Of a stretch of DNA of 43,643 nt, positions 26,870 through 41,970 are shown in pieces (position 1 is the first letter of the stretch; every line of letters starts with the position of its first letter). The translations under genes and the position numbers were made by a program. The DNA is from an uncultured Oscillospiraceae bacterium (GTDB lineage Bacteria; Bacillota; Clostridia; Oscillospirales; Oscillospiraceae): NCBI GenBank assembly GCA_934636865.1, contig CAKUBI010000017.1, positions 1-43,643 on the forward strand. Direction: 5' to 3'. The notes under the pieces were generated by a model that was not told the DNA's origin, ran no database searches, and saw only the letters and a program-made list of their open reading frames with translations.

Positions 26870-27340
26870 TTACCAGCGGAAGTGGGCGAATGCCTTGTTG
26901 GATTCGGCCATCTTATGAGTATCTTCGCGCTTCTTCACGGCGCTGCCGCTGTTGTTGGCAGCATCCATGATCTCGCCGGCCAGGCGCTCGGCCATGGTGC
27001 GCTCGCCGCGGGCACGGGCATAGGCCGTCAGCCAGCGCAGACCGAGGGTCTGGCGGCGGGCAGGACGGACCTCCATCGGGACCTGATAGGTGGCGCCGCC
27101 GACACGGCGGGACTTGGTCTCCAGGCTGGGCATGATATTTTCCATAGCCTGATTGAAAACATCGAGGGGCTCGTTGCCGGTCTTGTCCTTGATCATATCA
27201 AAGGCGCTGTACACGACCTTCTGGGCGACGCCCTTCTTGCCGTCGAGCATGACGCTGTTGACAAGCTTGGTCACCAGAATGCTGTTGTACATAGGATCGG
27301 GCAGAACTTCTCTCTTGGGAACATTACCTCTTCTGGGCAC
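26870..27340 (-). CDS. rpsG: 30S ribosomal protein S7
   Basis: A 156-residue protein that nucleates assembly of the small-subunit head. It starts at GTG (27338-27340) with [15 protein letters not shown] and contains [32 protein letters not shown] and the C-terminal [27 protein letters not shown] lies just upstream. In E. coli, S7 represses its own operon by binding between rpsL and rpsG; here that gap is 145 bases and has a short hairpin. Confidence 0.97.
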   Translation of the reverse strand: MPRRGNVPKREVLPDPMYNSILVTKLVNSVMLDGKKGVAQKVVYSAFDMIKDKTGNEPLDVFNQAMENIMPSLETKSRRVGGATYQVPMEVRPARRQTLGLRWLTAYARARGERTMAERLAGEIMDAANNSGSAVKKREDTHKMAESNKAFAHFRW

Positions 27341-27386
27341 TTTGCTTCCCTCCTTCTTATAATTTAGAAATCATAGGTACTCGCGA

Positions 27387-27403
27387 ATGGGGCTCTCCCC
27401 CAT
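27387..27403 (-). promoter_or_regulatory. Hairpin in the rpsL-rpsG gap, possible S7 autoregulatory site
   Basis: ATGGGG (27387-27392) and CCCCAT (27398-27403) form a 6-base stem with a 5-base loop in the 145-base gap between rpsL and rpsG. The gap is long for this operon and is where S7 binds its own message in E. coli. Site identity is an inference; no sequence match to the E. coli element was tested. Confidence 0.3.
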
Positions 27404-27485
27404 CGTGTTCCGGCCTGCCAAAGAGGTGAATGACACAAAATATATATCAAACCTTTTCGGCAAAGCTCATTTCAAGGTCGCAGCC

Positions 27486-27902
27486 TTACTTCTGCTTCGG
27501 GCGCTTGGCGCCGTACTTGGAACGGGACTGCATACGGCCCTGCACGCCCTGAGCGTCCAGAGTGCCGCGGATGATGTGGTAACGCACACCAGGGAGGTCC
27601 TTCACACGGCCGCCGCGGATCATGACAACAGAGTGCTCCTGCAGGGAATGACCGACGCCGGGAATGTAAGCGGTGACCTCGTAACCGTTGGTGAGGCGGA
27701 CACGGGCGATCTTACGGAGTGCGGAGTTCGGCTTCTTCGGGGTAGCGGTACGAACTGCGGTGCACACGCCGCGCTTCTGGGGAGAAGCAAGATCCGTCTC
27801 CTTGTTCTTCAGCGTGTTGAGACCATACTGCAGAGCCGGGGAGTTGGACTTGTACGTAGACTGCTGTCTGCCCTTGCGGACCAGCTGGTTAAAAGTAGGC
27901 AT
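27486..27902 (-). CDS. rpsL: 30S ribosomal protein S12
   Basis: A 138-residue decoding-centre protein. It begins [13 protein letters not shown] and holds the conserved [11 protein letters not shown] and [18 protein letters not shown]. The Lys residues whose change gives streptomycin resistance are both the sensitive form. The C-terminus [13 protein letters not shown] is normal for Clostridia. It follows the L7Ae-like gene by 77 bases. Confidence 0.98.
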   Translation of the reverse strand: MPTFNQLVRKGRQQSTYKSNSPALQYGLNTLKNKETDLASPQKRGVCTAVRTATPKKPNSALRKIARVRLTNGYEVTAYIPGVGHSLQEHSVVMIRGGRVKDLPGVRYHIIRGTLDAQGVQGRMQSRSKYGAKRPKQK

Positions 27903-27979
27903 TCTTTCTTATCTCCTTTCCTGAAATGATGTTGATATATATTTTTTACAGGATATTGGGAAAATATCCCGAAAAAACC

Positions 27980-28225
27980 TTATTCGCTCAGGATCGTGAT
28001 CACGGCCGCGCCGACGGCGATGCCGGCGCTGTGGCCCAGCTGCGCCATCGTGGCGCTGCGGTCGATCTTGAGCCCCTGCTCGCACCCCAGCGCCTCGATC
28101 GCTTCGAGTACTGCGGGGTCTGCGTCGCAGGCGATATATAATTTCTCCGCGCGGTGTTCCCGCAGTGCACGCATCGTCTGCTTGATGCCCGCTACCTTGC
28201 GGCATGTGGACAGATCCGGCGTCAC
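27980..28225 (-). CDS. L7Ae-family RNA-binding protein (YbxF/RplGB-like)
   Basis: An 81-residue kink-turn-binding protein in the same place, between rpoC and rpsL, as Bacillus ybxF. The core reads KVAGIKQTMRALREHRAEKL, then YIACDADPAVLEAIEALG, then an SATMAQLGHSAGIAVGAAV segment, which matches the L7Ae/L30e fold. The start is GTG at 28223-28225, supported by AGGAGGG 7 bases upstream and by family length (82 in Bacillus). The longer in-frame reading to 28360 would cross the operon promoter and has no ribosome binding site. In relatives it binds k-turns of ribosomal or riboswitch RNA, though its exact role is unsettled. Confidence 0.88.
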   Translation of the reverse strand: MTPDLSTCRKVAGIKQTMRALREHRAEKLYIACDADPAVLEAIEALGCEQGLKIDRSATMAQLGHSAGIAVGAAVITILSE

Positions 28226-28282
28226 GGCAGGTCCCTCCTGACGGTATGACAAATTCCGTGGGACATACCCACGCAAGTTGAA

Positions 28283-28311
28283 ATTATACCATGGAGGGTG
28301 CAAGCCGTCAA
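28283..28311 (-). promoter_or_regulatory. str operon promoter (TTGACG, 17 bp, TATAAT)
   Basis: On the minus strand TTGACG (28306-28311) and a perfect TATAAT (28283-28288) are spaced by 17 bases, about 58 bases ahead of the L7Ae-like GTG. It is one of the strongest promoter matches in the window and drives L7Ae-like, rpsL, rpsG, fusA and tuf separately from rpoBC. Confidence 0.85.
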
Positions 28312-28352
28312 GCACTTTTCTGCCCTGTTTTCCCTGAATAATCGCTGAAACG

Positions 28353-28375
28353 GCGCGCATCCGCGCGCTTTTTTT
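28353..28375 (+). terminator. Plus-strand intrinsic terminator opposing the str promoter region
   Basis: GCGCGC (28353-28358), ATCC loop, GCGCGC (28363-28368) and a run of seven T (28369-28375) make a textbook intrinsic terminator on the plus strand. No plus-strand gene precedes it. It could stop antisense transcription before it enters rpoC. Confidence 0.65.
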
Positions 28376-28437
28376 GTGCGTTCCGCACGCGCCCGTTCCC
28401 GCAGGCAGAAAATGGTCCGCCAGTATGGGCGGAATGC

Positions 28438-28474
28438 AAAAAGGAAGGGGCGCGGACGCATCCGCTCCCCTTCC
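28438..28474 (-). terminator. Intrinsic terminator after rpoC
   Basis: A stem of GGAAGGGG-c-GCGGA with its complement around a 4-base loop (28443-28474) is followed on the minus strand by five T (28438-28442). It begins 22 bases beyond the rpoC stop and separates rpoBC from the str operon. The 270-base gap 28226-28495 otherwise holds only the str promoter and the opposing terminator. Confidence 0.85.
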
Positions 28475-28495
28475 CGGAAATGCTGTGAAGTTTTT

Positions 28496-32206
<3,711 letters not shown>

Positions 32207-32226
32207 TCTATATGCTCCTCCTTTTC

Positions 32227-35931
<3,705 letters not shown>

Positions 35932-36080
35932 TTTGCTCTTCACGCCTTTCTTTTCTTCAGGCCCTGTCCGCCTGAAGGAATGTATTTGAGTGGCACGTCC
36001 AGCGCGACACGCCCGGTTTTGTTGTTAAAACAAACGGACTGCGTCTTGCTTTTTTTGCCGCAGTATGCTATTCTCTCGGT

Positions 36081-36108
36081 AATGGGTGGGGAATTTTCCT
36101 CGCCCATT
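36081..36108 (-). promoter_or_regulatory. Near-perfect hairpin in the rpoB leader
   Basis: A 28-base near-palindrome (AATGGGTGGGGAAT with an almost complete complement, two G-U pairs) lies about 150 bases before rpoB and just after the predicted transcription start. It could be a leader structure for polymerase control. The 376-base region 35932-36307 holds this hairpin, the rpoB promoter, a smaller GTTTT/AAAAC hairpin near 36016, and the divergent peptidase promoter. No gene was seen in it. Confidence 0.5.
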
Positions 36109-36126
36109 CCCGTTTATAAGCGCTTT

Positions 36127-36155
36127 ATTTTACCAAACGCCGCCGGAAAAGTCAA
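36127..36155 (-). promoter_or_regulatory. rpoB: rpoB promoter (TTGACT, 17 bp, TAAAAT)
   Basis: On the minus strand TTGACT (36150-36155) and TAAAAT (36127-36132) are spaced by 17 bases. Transcription would begin near 36120, giving a leader of about 190 bases to rpoB. Confidence 0.82.
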
Positions 36156-36225
36156 GGCATTTTTTGTGAACATCTGCAATTTCCGCAGATGTTTTTTTGT
36201 CGCTTCCGACCAATCCCGCTTGCCG

Positions 36226-36254
36226 TTGCAAGTGCTCCGCGGCTGTGGTATGAT
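36226..36254 (+). promoter_or_regulatory. Promoter of the S9 peptidase gene (TTGCAA, 17 bp, TATGAT)
   Basis: TTGCAA (36226-36231) and TATGAT (36249-36254) are spaced by 17 bases. The start of transcription near 36261 lies after an alternative upstream start codon at 36257, which supports the ATG at 36308. Confidence 0.75.
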
Positions 36255-36307
36255 AGGTGCAGGATCTGCGTGCCGCACGGCGCGCGATGAAAGGAGTTTT
36301 CCGCTTT

Positions 36308-38272
36308 ATGAAGCCTATCGCCATTGACGATTTCTGCGCCATCCGGTCGCTTGCGAACGTCGCCTTCTCCCCCGAGGGCGGCAGCGCCTGCTTCACCGTG
36401 AGCCAGGCAAAAAAAGAAAAGAACCTCTATGAATCCCGCCTTTACCTTCTCAAAAACGGCGCCGTCCGTCCCCTGACCGCCGGCGGGAAGGAAGCGTCCT
36501 TCTGCTACCTCGACGAGAACACCGTCCTCTTCGCGGCCGACCGCGAGGGAGAAAAGGAGCCATCGCTCCAGAGCCGCTATTATAAGATCGCGCTCGACGG
36601 CGGCGAGGCCGAGCTCGCCTATACCTTCCCCATCCCCGTTTCGCAGGTCTATCCGCTCGATAACGGCGACCTGCTCGCCGTCGGCTCGACCTTCCCCGGC
36701 TTTGAGGACCTCTACAAGGGCGACAAGAAGCTTGCCAAGGCCTATCTCGACGACAAGAAGGAGAATGAGGACTACGAGGTCATCGGCCAGCTGCCCTGGT
36801 GGTGGAACGGCGGCACCTATACGCGCGGCGCGTATGAGAGCCTTTTCTACTACGACGCGAAAAAGAAGTCCCTCACCCGCCTGACCGCCGAGGGCATGAG
36901 CGTGAGCGCCGTTGAGCTCACGGAGGATAAGAAGACCGTTTACTACAGCCTTCTTGACGTCTCCGGCCCCCGTCCCGCGTACTTTGGCGGCGCGGACCTT
37001 TACCGCATGGACCTTGCCTCGCGCAGGGAAGAGCCCGTCGCCAAGAGCCGCCCCGACTTTGTCATCGCGGAGTACGCGCTCGGCAGGTCCTTCCTGCTCA
37101 TCATGGCCGCGGACGGCAAGTTCGGTATGAACACCGACTGCGACTTCTACAAGCTCGACTATGAGACGCTCGCCGTCACGCCCTACGCCGTTTACGGCGA
37201 GGCCATCGGCTCCTCCGTCGGCTGCGACGTCCGCCACGGCGGCGGCCGCTCGTTCAGGATGGACGGCGACGTGCTCTACTTCATCTCCACGCGCTTCGAC
37301 GGCGCGGGCCTTTACAAACTCGAAAACGGCGAGGTCTCGCCCGTCCTCGTGCGCGACGGCTCGATCGACAGCTTCGACCGCAAAAACGGCAAGATGCTCC
37401 TCTGCGCGCTCTGGGATATGAAGCCGCAGGAGCTTTACGACGAGACGGGCCGCCGCGTCACGCGCTTCAACGACGCGGCCCTGCGCGGCAAGTATATCGC
37501 CCAGCCCGAAAAGCTCTACTTCATGTGCGGTGAACACGAGGTGCACGGCTTCATCTTAAAGCCGATGAACTTTGAAGCGGGTAAAAAGTATCCCGTCATC
37601 TTCGATATCCACGGCGGCCCCAAGACCGTTTACGGTCCTGTTTTCTACCACGAGATGCAGTACTGGGCCAGCTGCGGCTACTTCGTCATCTTCTGCAACC
37701 CCACCGGCTCTGACGGCCGCGGCGCGTTCATGGATATCCGCGGCAAGTACGGCACGGTGGACTACGAGGACCTGATGGCCTTCTGCGACACGGCGCTCGA
37801 GCACTATCCCGAGATGGACCGCAATAACCTTTTCGAGACCGGTGGCTCCTACGGTGGCTTCATGACCAACTGGATCATCGGCCACACCGACCGCTTCCGC
37901 GCCTGCGCCAGCCAGCGCTCCATTTCGAACTGGACGAGCTTCTACGGCGTGTCCGACATCGGCCCCGACTTTTCCGAGGACCAGTGCGGCTCGACCATCT
38001 GGCCGGACGTTGAAAAGTTCTGGTGGCACAGCCCCATGAAGTACGCTGACCAGGTCAAAACGCCGACGCTCTTCCTCCACTCGCTCGAAGATTACCGCTG
38101 CCCCGTCGATCAGGGCTACCAGATGTACTCCGCGCTCGTCGCGCACGGCGTGGAGAGCAAGCTCGTGCTCTTCCGCGGCGAGAACCACGAGCTCTCCCGC
38201 AGCGGCAAGCCCAAGCACCGCATCCGCCGCTTGAACGAGATCACCGGCTGGTTCGAGCAGCACAAGGCGTAA
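36308..38272 (+). CDS. S9 family (prolyl oligopeptidase/acylaminoacyl-type) serine peptidase
   Basis: A 654-residue cytosolic peptidase that removes residues or dipeptides from short peptides. An N-terminal beta-propeller (about 1-400) is followed by an alpha/beta hydrolase domain. The catalytic triad is visible: Ser514 in GGSYGGFM, Asp595 in HSLEDYRCP and His627 in ENHELSRSG. The oxyanion segment FDIHGGPKTVYG precedes it. No signal peptide is present. The ATG at 36308 has AAGGAG 11 bases upstream and lies downstream of the predicted transcription start. It is a single-gene unit closed by a perfect terminator. Confidence 0.95.
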   Translation: MKPIAIDDFCAIRSLANVAFSPEGGSACFTVSQAKKEKNLYESRLYLLKNGAVRPLTAGGKEASFCYLDENTVLFAADREGEKEPSLQSRYYKIALDGGEAELAYTFPIPVSQVYPLDNGDLLAVGSTFPGFEDLYKGDKKLAKAYLDDKKENEDYEVIGQLPWWWNGGTYTRGAYESLFYYDAKKKSLTRLTAEGMSVSAVELTEDKKTVYYSLLDVSGPRPAYFGGADLYRMDLASRREEPVAKSRPDFVIAEYALGRSFLLIMAADGKFGMNTDCDFYKLDYETLAVTPYAVYGEAIGSSVGCDVRHGGGRSFRMDGDVLYFISTRFDGAGLYKLENGEVSPVLVRDGSIDSFDRKNGKMLLCALWDMKPQELYDETGRRVTRFNDAALRGKYIAQPEKLYFMCGEHEVHGFILKPMNFEAGKKYPVIFDIHGGPKTVYGPVFYHEMQYWASCGYFVIFCNPTGSDGRGAFMDIRGKYGTVDYEDLMAFCDTALEHYPEMDRNNLFETGGSYGGFMTNWIIGHTDRFRACASQRSISNWTSFYGVSDIGPDFSEDQCGSTIWPDVEKFWWHSPMKYADQVKTPTLFLHSLEDYRCPVDQGYQMYSALVAHGVESKLVLFRGENHELSRSGKPKHRIRRLNEITGWFEQHKA

Positions 38273-38308
38273 GCATCAAGCGCGTCTGAATTCTCCCTGA
38301 TCACAGCA

Positions 38309-38339
38309 AAAAGCGCCCGCTCCGTGAGCGGGCGCTTTT
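38309..38339. terminator. Bidirectional terminator between the S9 peptidase and PrsW-like genes
   Basis: AAAAGCGCCCGCTC (38309-38322), loop CGT, and its exact complement (38326-38339) form a perfect 14-base stem with A/T ends. It serves both converging genes. Confidence 0.9.
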
Positions 38340-38352
38340 CTCATGCTTTTCC

Positions 38353-39099
38353 TTAAAATTCCGGGCCGTTATAGTAGTTGTAGCCGCTGCCGTCGATGAA
38401 GCGGTCGTCGCGCGAGAGCTTCCGGATCATGCGGTACGCCGCGAGGAACAGCAGCGCGACAAAGATGACGAATATCCAGGCATAGCCATCGTACTCGTAG
38501 GTCGCGATAAAATCGTAGCAGCCGTGGAGCACCACCGGCACCGCGACGGCAAGGCGGCGGCACAGGCGGCTCGCGCCCTCGTCGCCGAAGTTGTCGTAGC
38601 GCTTGGCAAGGCCGTAGAACGCGCCCATAAACACGCCGAAGCACGCGTGCCCCGGCACCGCCGTGACCGCGCGGACCGCCGCCGTGCCGAGGCCGTACAT
38701 CGCAACATAGCTGATGTTCTCCCACAGGGCAAAGCCCAGCGAGACGAACACCGCGTACACCACGCCGTCAAACTGGCAGTTGAACTCGCGCGACCACCAG
38801 GTCCGCTTTTTGAGCAGCAGATACTTGAACCCCTCCTCCGACAGCGCCACGACGATGAAATAGAGGATGGCGTTGTAGGCCGTCGTATTCTGCGGCACGA
38901 TGAGGGCAAGGACCGTCTCGCCGATCTGCTCGGTGATGAGCGCGGCGAACGTCGCCGCGATGCCGTAGAGCACGAGCGAAATGAGCAGCCCCGGCGATTC
39001 CTTGTCGAGCCGGTCCGCCTTGTAGACATAGCGCAGCAGCACGATTGCCGGGATGACCGCCGCCGCGATCAGGATTGGGTTAACATAAAAGAGAAACAT
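38353..39099 (-). CDS. PrsW-family membrane protease
   Basis: A 248-residue protein with about eight membrane spans. It has the PrsW motifs SEEGFKY (Glu88-Glu89, Lys92), FDGVVYAVFVSLGFALWEN (with Glu127) and the His at 151 and 192 (HGCYDF), the proposed metal ligands of this intramembrane peptidase family. PrsW of Bacillus starts regulated cleavage of an anti-sigma factor; no such factor is nearby, so the target is unknown. I choose the ATG at 39097-39099 (MFLFYVNP) because GAGGTGA lies 9 bases upstream. An in-frame ATG eight codons earlier lies at the predicted transcription start. Confidence 0.85.
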   Translation of the reverse strand: MFLFYVNPILIAAAVIPAIVLLRYVYKADRLDKESPGLLISLVLYGIAATFAALITEQIGETVLALIVPQNTTAYNAILYFIVVALSEEGFKYLLLKKRTWWSREFNCQFDGVVYAVFVSLGFALWENISYVAMYGLGTAAVRAVTAVPGHACFGVFMGAFYGLAKRYDNFGDEGASRLCRRLAVAVPVVLHGCYDFIATYEYDGYAWIFVIFVALLFLAAYRMIRKLSRDDRFIDGSGYNYYNGPEF

Positions 39100-39131
39100 G
39101 CAGTGTCTCACCTCTTTCAACATGATACCAC

Positions 39132-39160
39132 AGCATACCAGCCGCGGCGGATTTTGTCAA
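39132..39160 (-). promoter_or_regulatory. PrsW-like gene promoter (TTGACA, 17 bp, TATGCT)
   Basis: On the minus strand a perfect TTGACA (39155-39160) and TATGCT (39132-39137) are spaced by 17 bases, divergent from the exporter operon promoter 30 bases away. Confidence 0.75.
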
Positions 39161-39188
39161 CGCGGGAGGAACTTGGGTGATTTCCCAC

Positions 39189-39217
39189 TTGACCGGAGGG
39201 AAAAGCGCGTGTATGAT
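39189..39217 (+). promoter_or_regulatory. Exporter operon promoter (TTGACC, 17 bp, TATGAT)
   Basis: TTGACC (39189-39194) and TATGAT (39212-39217) are spaced by 17 bases, about 34 bases ahead of the EamA ribosome binding site. It would drive eamA-azlC-azlD-cyclase. Confidence 0.78.
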
Positions 39218-39256
39218 AATTGCATTCACTTTATTCATATAAGGGAGGGAGCCGGC

Positions 39257-40159
39257 ATGGACCGTCGAAAGCAGTGGCTTGGCTGTTTCTGCGTGATCTT
39301 CAGCGCCGTCATCTTCGGCTGCATGCCGCTGGGCGCAAACTTTCTCTACGCGCAGGGCGTGACGCCGATGAGCCTTGTCCTGCTGCGAAACACCCTCTCG
39401 CTCCCCATCCTCGCGCTGCTCGGCAGCCGCCAGGGCGGGCTGCGCATCAGCCGCGGCGCGCTGCTTGAGACCTTTGCCGCCGCCTTTTTCGGCTGCTGGC
39501 TCGCGCCCATCCTGCTGTTCAGCTCGTACCGCTATCTTGCCTCCGGCATGGCCACGGTATTCCACTTTGCCTATCCGGTCATCGTGGTGCTCGGCGGCTT
39601 TCTGCTGCGCGAGAAGGTGAAAAAAAGCGCGCTTTTCTGCGCGCTGCTCTGCTCGCTCGGCATCCTGCTGCTCTATGACCCGCACGGGGCGATCGACCCG
39701 CTGGGCGTGACATTCGCGCTCACCTCGGGCGCGGCCTACGCCGCCTATATCCTCGTGCTCGGCCATTTCCGCCACCGCGAGGTCTCGGGCTTCCGCCTGA
39801 GCTTTTATATGGCGCTTTTGTGCGCGGTGTGCACGTTCTTCCTCTGCCTTGCGACGGATCAGCTCTGCCTGCCGCGGACGATGAGCGGCTGGGGCGTGGC
39901 GTTCCTCTTCTCGTTCGCCATCAGCGTTGTCGCGGTCGTGCTCTTTCAGGAGGGGACGTTCCTCATCGGCGCGCAGCGCGCGGCCATTCTGAGCACGTTC
40001 GAGCCCATCACGAGCATCTTTTTCGGCATTCTCTTCCTCGGCGAGGCGCTCACACCGCGCATCCTGCTCGGCTCTGCGATCACGCTGCTTGCAGGCGCGC
40101 TCATCACTGTGACCGGCAAACGCGGCGAAACAGCCGCGTCCGGCGCCGCGAAAGATTGA
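39257..40159 (+). CDS. EamA-family (DMT superfamily) metabolite exporter
   Basis: A 300-residue membrane protein with ten predicted spans in two repeated EamA halves (about 8-140 and 155-290). Typical landmarks are VIFGCMPLGANFLYAQGVTP and the second-half ending FEPITSIFFGILFLGEALTP. The family exports amino acids, sugars or drugs. The ATG at 39257 has AGGGAGG 8 bases upstream; it is the first start after the promoter. The azlC gene follows after 42 bases. The next genes suggest a role in amino acid or aromatic metabolite export. Confidence 0.9.
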   Translation: MDRRKQWLGCFCVIFSAVIFGCMPLGANFLYAQGVTPMSLVLLRNTLSLPILALLGSRQGGLRISRGALLETFAAAFFGCWLAPILLFSSYRYLASGMATVFHFAYPVIVVLGGFLLREKVKKSALFCALLCSLGILLLYDPHGAIDPLGVTFALTSGAAYAAYILVLGHFRHREVSGFRLSFYMALLCAVCTFFLCLATDQLCLPRTMSGWGVAFLFSFAISVVAVVLFQEGTFLIGAQRAAILSTFEPITSIFFGILFLGEALTPRILLGSAITLLAGALITVTGKRGETAASGAAKD

Positions 40160-40201
40160 TTTTTTCCCCGCATTTCATTTACCGAGGAGGTCCCCTTCCC
40201 C

Positions 40202-40915
40202 ATGCACAGCAAATCTCCCGCAAGCGCGGCGCTGAAAGCCGCCTTTCCCCACACCATTCCCATTCTGGCTGGCTTTCTGTTCCTCGGCATGACCTACGGC
40301 GTATTCATGTGCACGTCGGGCTTCAGCTTCTGGTATCCGATGATCATGAGCGTCACGATCTTCGGCGGCAGCCTTGAATTCGTGGCAACGAGCATGCTGC
40401 TCGCGCCGTTTGCGCCCGTACAGGTCTTTCTCGCGGCTGTGATGATCCAGGCGCGCCACCTGTTCTACGGCATCTCGATGCTCGACAAATACAAGGGCAC
40501 GGGCTGGAAAAAGCCCTACCTCATCTACGCCATGTGCGACGAAACGTTCAGCGTCAACTACACCGCCGAGATCCCGGACGGCGTGGACCGCGGGTGGTTC
40601 TACTTCTTCGTCACGCTGCTCGACGAGTTCTACTGGTTCGCGGGCGCAACGCTCGGCGGCCTTCTCGGCAGGCTCATCCGCTTCAACACCGAGGGGCTCG
40701 ACTTTGTGATGACGGCGATGTTCGTCGTGATCTTCATGGACCAGTGGCTCAAGGAAAAGCGCCACTTCAGCGCGTGGATCGGCCTTGCGGCAAGCGTCGC
40801 GTGCCTTCTCCTCTTCGGCGCGGACAATTTTCTTATCCCCACGATGCTCTGCATTCTTCTTGCGCTCACCGCGCTGCGCAGACCCATCGAAGCCAGTCAG
40901 GAGGCAGCAAAATGA
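40202..40915 (+). CDS. azlC: AzlC family branched-chain amino acid permease subunit
   Basis: A 237-residue membrane protein, the large subunit of the AzlCD exporter of branched-chain amino acids and analogues. AzlC marks include [39 protein letters not shown] and [18 protein letters not shown] lies upstream. Its stop overlaps the azlD start (ATGA). Confidence 0.94.
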   Translation: MHSKSPASAALKAAFPHTIPILAGFLFLGMTYGVFMCTSGFSFWYPMIMSVTIFGGSLEFVATSMLLAPFAPVQVFLAAVMIQARHLFYGISMLDKYKGTGWKKPYLIYAMCDETFSVNYTAEIPDGVDRGWFYFFVTLLDEFYWFAGATLGGLLGRLIRFNTEGLDFVMTAMFVVIFMDQWLKEKRHFSAWIGLAASVACLLLFGADNFLIPTMLCILLALTALRRPIEASQEAAK

Positions 40916-41238
40916 CACTTCCCCAGCAGGCGATCACCATTCTCCTGTGCGCGCTCGGCACGATGCTCACGCGCTTTCTGCCGTTTCTCGTATTCAGTCC
41001 GAAGCGGCCCACCCCCAAATATATCCAGTACCTCGGCAAGGCGCTGCCCGGCGCGATCTTTGCCATGCTCGTTGTCTACTGCCTGCGCAATGTGAACGTG
41101 CTGCAGTTTTCCTACGGGCTGCCTGAGCTCATCGCCATCGCCTTGACCATCGGCCTGCACCTGTGGAAGCGGCAGATGCTCGTCTCCATCGCGGGCGGCA
41201 CGGTCTGCTATATGCTGCTGGTGCAGATCATCTTCTGA
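40912..41238 (+). CDS. azlD: AzlD family branched-chain amino acid permease subunit
   Basis: A 108-residue membrane protein with four spans, the small partner of AzlC. It starts [20 protein letters not shown] and ends [19 protein letters not shown], then VQIIF, the usual AzlD pattern. The ATG at 40912 overlaps the azlC stop by four bases, which is the normal coupling of these two. An open frame far upstream in the same phase is not coding. Confidence 0.94.
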   Translation: MTLPQQAITILLCALGTMLTRFLPFLVFSPKRPTPKYIQYLGKALPGAIFAMLVVYCLRNVNVLQFSYGLPELIAIALTIGLHLWKRQMLVSIAGGTVCYMLLVQIIF

Positions 41239-41252
41239 AAGGAGTTCCCACT

Positions 41253-41900
41253 ATGCGCGTGATCGATCTCACCCACACCATCGCGGAAAGCATGCCCGTC
41301 TACCCCGGCACGGAGCCGCCCACCCTCGCGCCCGCCAGCACCTATGCAAAGGACGGCTTTAAGGAAACGCTCGTGACCATGTTCACCCACACAGGCACGC
41401 ACATGGACCCGCCCGCACACCTTTACGCAGGCCGCACGACGCTCGATCAGTTCCCCGCCTCGCAGTTCATCGGCAAGGCGCTCGTCATCGAGTGCAGCGA
41501 CTTAACGGAGGGCGAAGCCATCACGCTCGAGCGCATCCTGCGCTACGGCGCGGACGCGGAGCGGGCGGACTTTCTGCTCTTCCGCCTCGGCTGGGACAAG
41601 CGCTGGGGCACGGACGCCTACTTCGGCGACTATCCCTGCCTTGACGACGCGGCGCTCGACTACATCCTCGCGGGCGACTACAAGGGCATCGGCTTCGACG
41701 TGATCGGCCTTGACCCCATCGCCGACGAAAACCTGCCGCGCCACAAAAAGCTTTTCAAAGACAAGGACATCGTCAACATTGAAAACCTCAAGGACCTCGA
41801 CCAATGCGGCGAGGGACTGTTCTCGTTCAGCTGCTTCCCGCTCAAGCTCACCGACTGCGACGGCTCGCCCATCCGCGCCGTCGCGTGGTTCGAGGACTGA
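41253..41900 (+). CDS. Cyclase-family metal hydrolase (kynurenine formamidase-like)
   Basis: A 215-residue enzyme of the cyclase/KynB fold, which hydrolyses amide or lactone bonds with bound zinc or manganese. The signature HTGTHMDPPAH holds metal ligands His46, His50 and Asp52, with His56. The N-terminus MRVIDLTHTIAESMPVYPG is typical. AAAGGAG starts on the azlD stop. KynB itself acts on N-formylkynurenine, but the family is broad and no other kyn gene is here. Its place behind AzlCD and EamA suggests a linked amide or amino acid function. Confidence 0.9.
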   Translation: MRVIDLTHTIAESMPVYPGTEPPTLAPASTYAKDGFKETLVTMFTHTGTHMDPPAHLYAGRTTLDQFPASQFIGKALVIECSDLTEGEAITLERILRYGADAERADFLLFRLGWDKRWGTDAYFGDYPCLDDAALDYILAGDYKGIGFDVIGLDPIADENLPRHKKLFKDKDIVNIENLKDLDQCGEGLFSFSCFPLKLTDCDGSPIRAVAWFED

Positions 41901-41923
41901 CGAATTTTTTATAAGGGAAAAGG

Positions 41924-41954
41924 GACGCTGCCCGTCTGGGCAGCGTCTCTTTTT
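41924..41954. terminator. Bidirectional terminator between the cyclase and MATE genes
   Basis: GACGCTGCCC (41924-41933), loop GTCT, and its complement (41938-41947) are followed by a T-rich run on the plus strand. It is also placed 17 bases beyond the minus-strand MATE stop. Confidence 0.85.
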
Positions 41955-41970
41955 TCTTCATATTGCGGCA

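Noticed and set aside
24812..27367. Long plus-strand open frame opposite fusA and rpsG
   Set aside because: Mirror frame; it spans two real minus-strand genes and their gap.
28226..28360. Longer N-terminus for the L7Ae-like protein
   Set aside because: It would contain the str promoter and lacks a ribosome binding site; the GTG at 28225 gives the family length.
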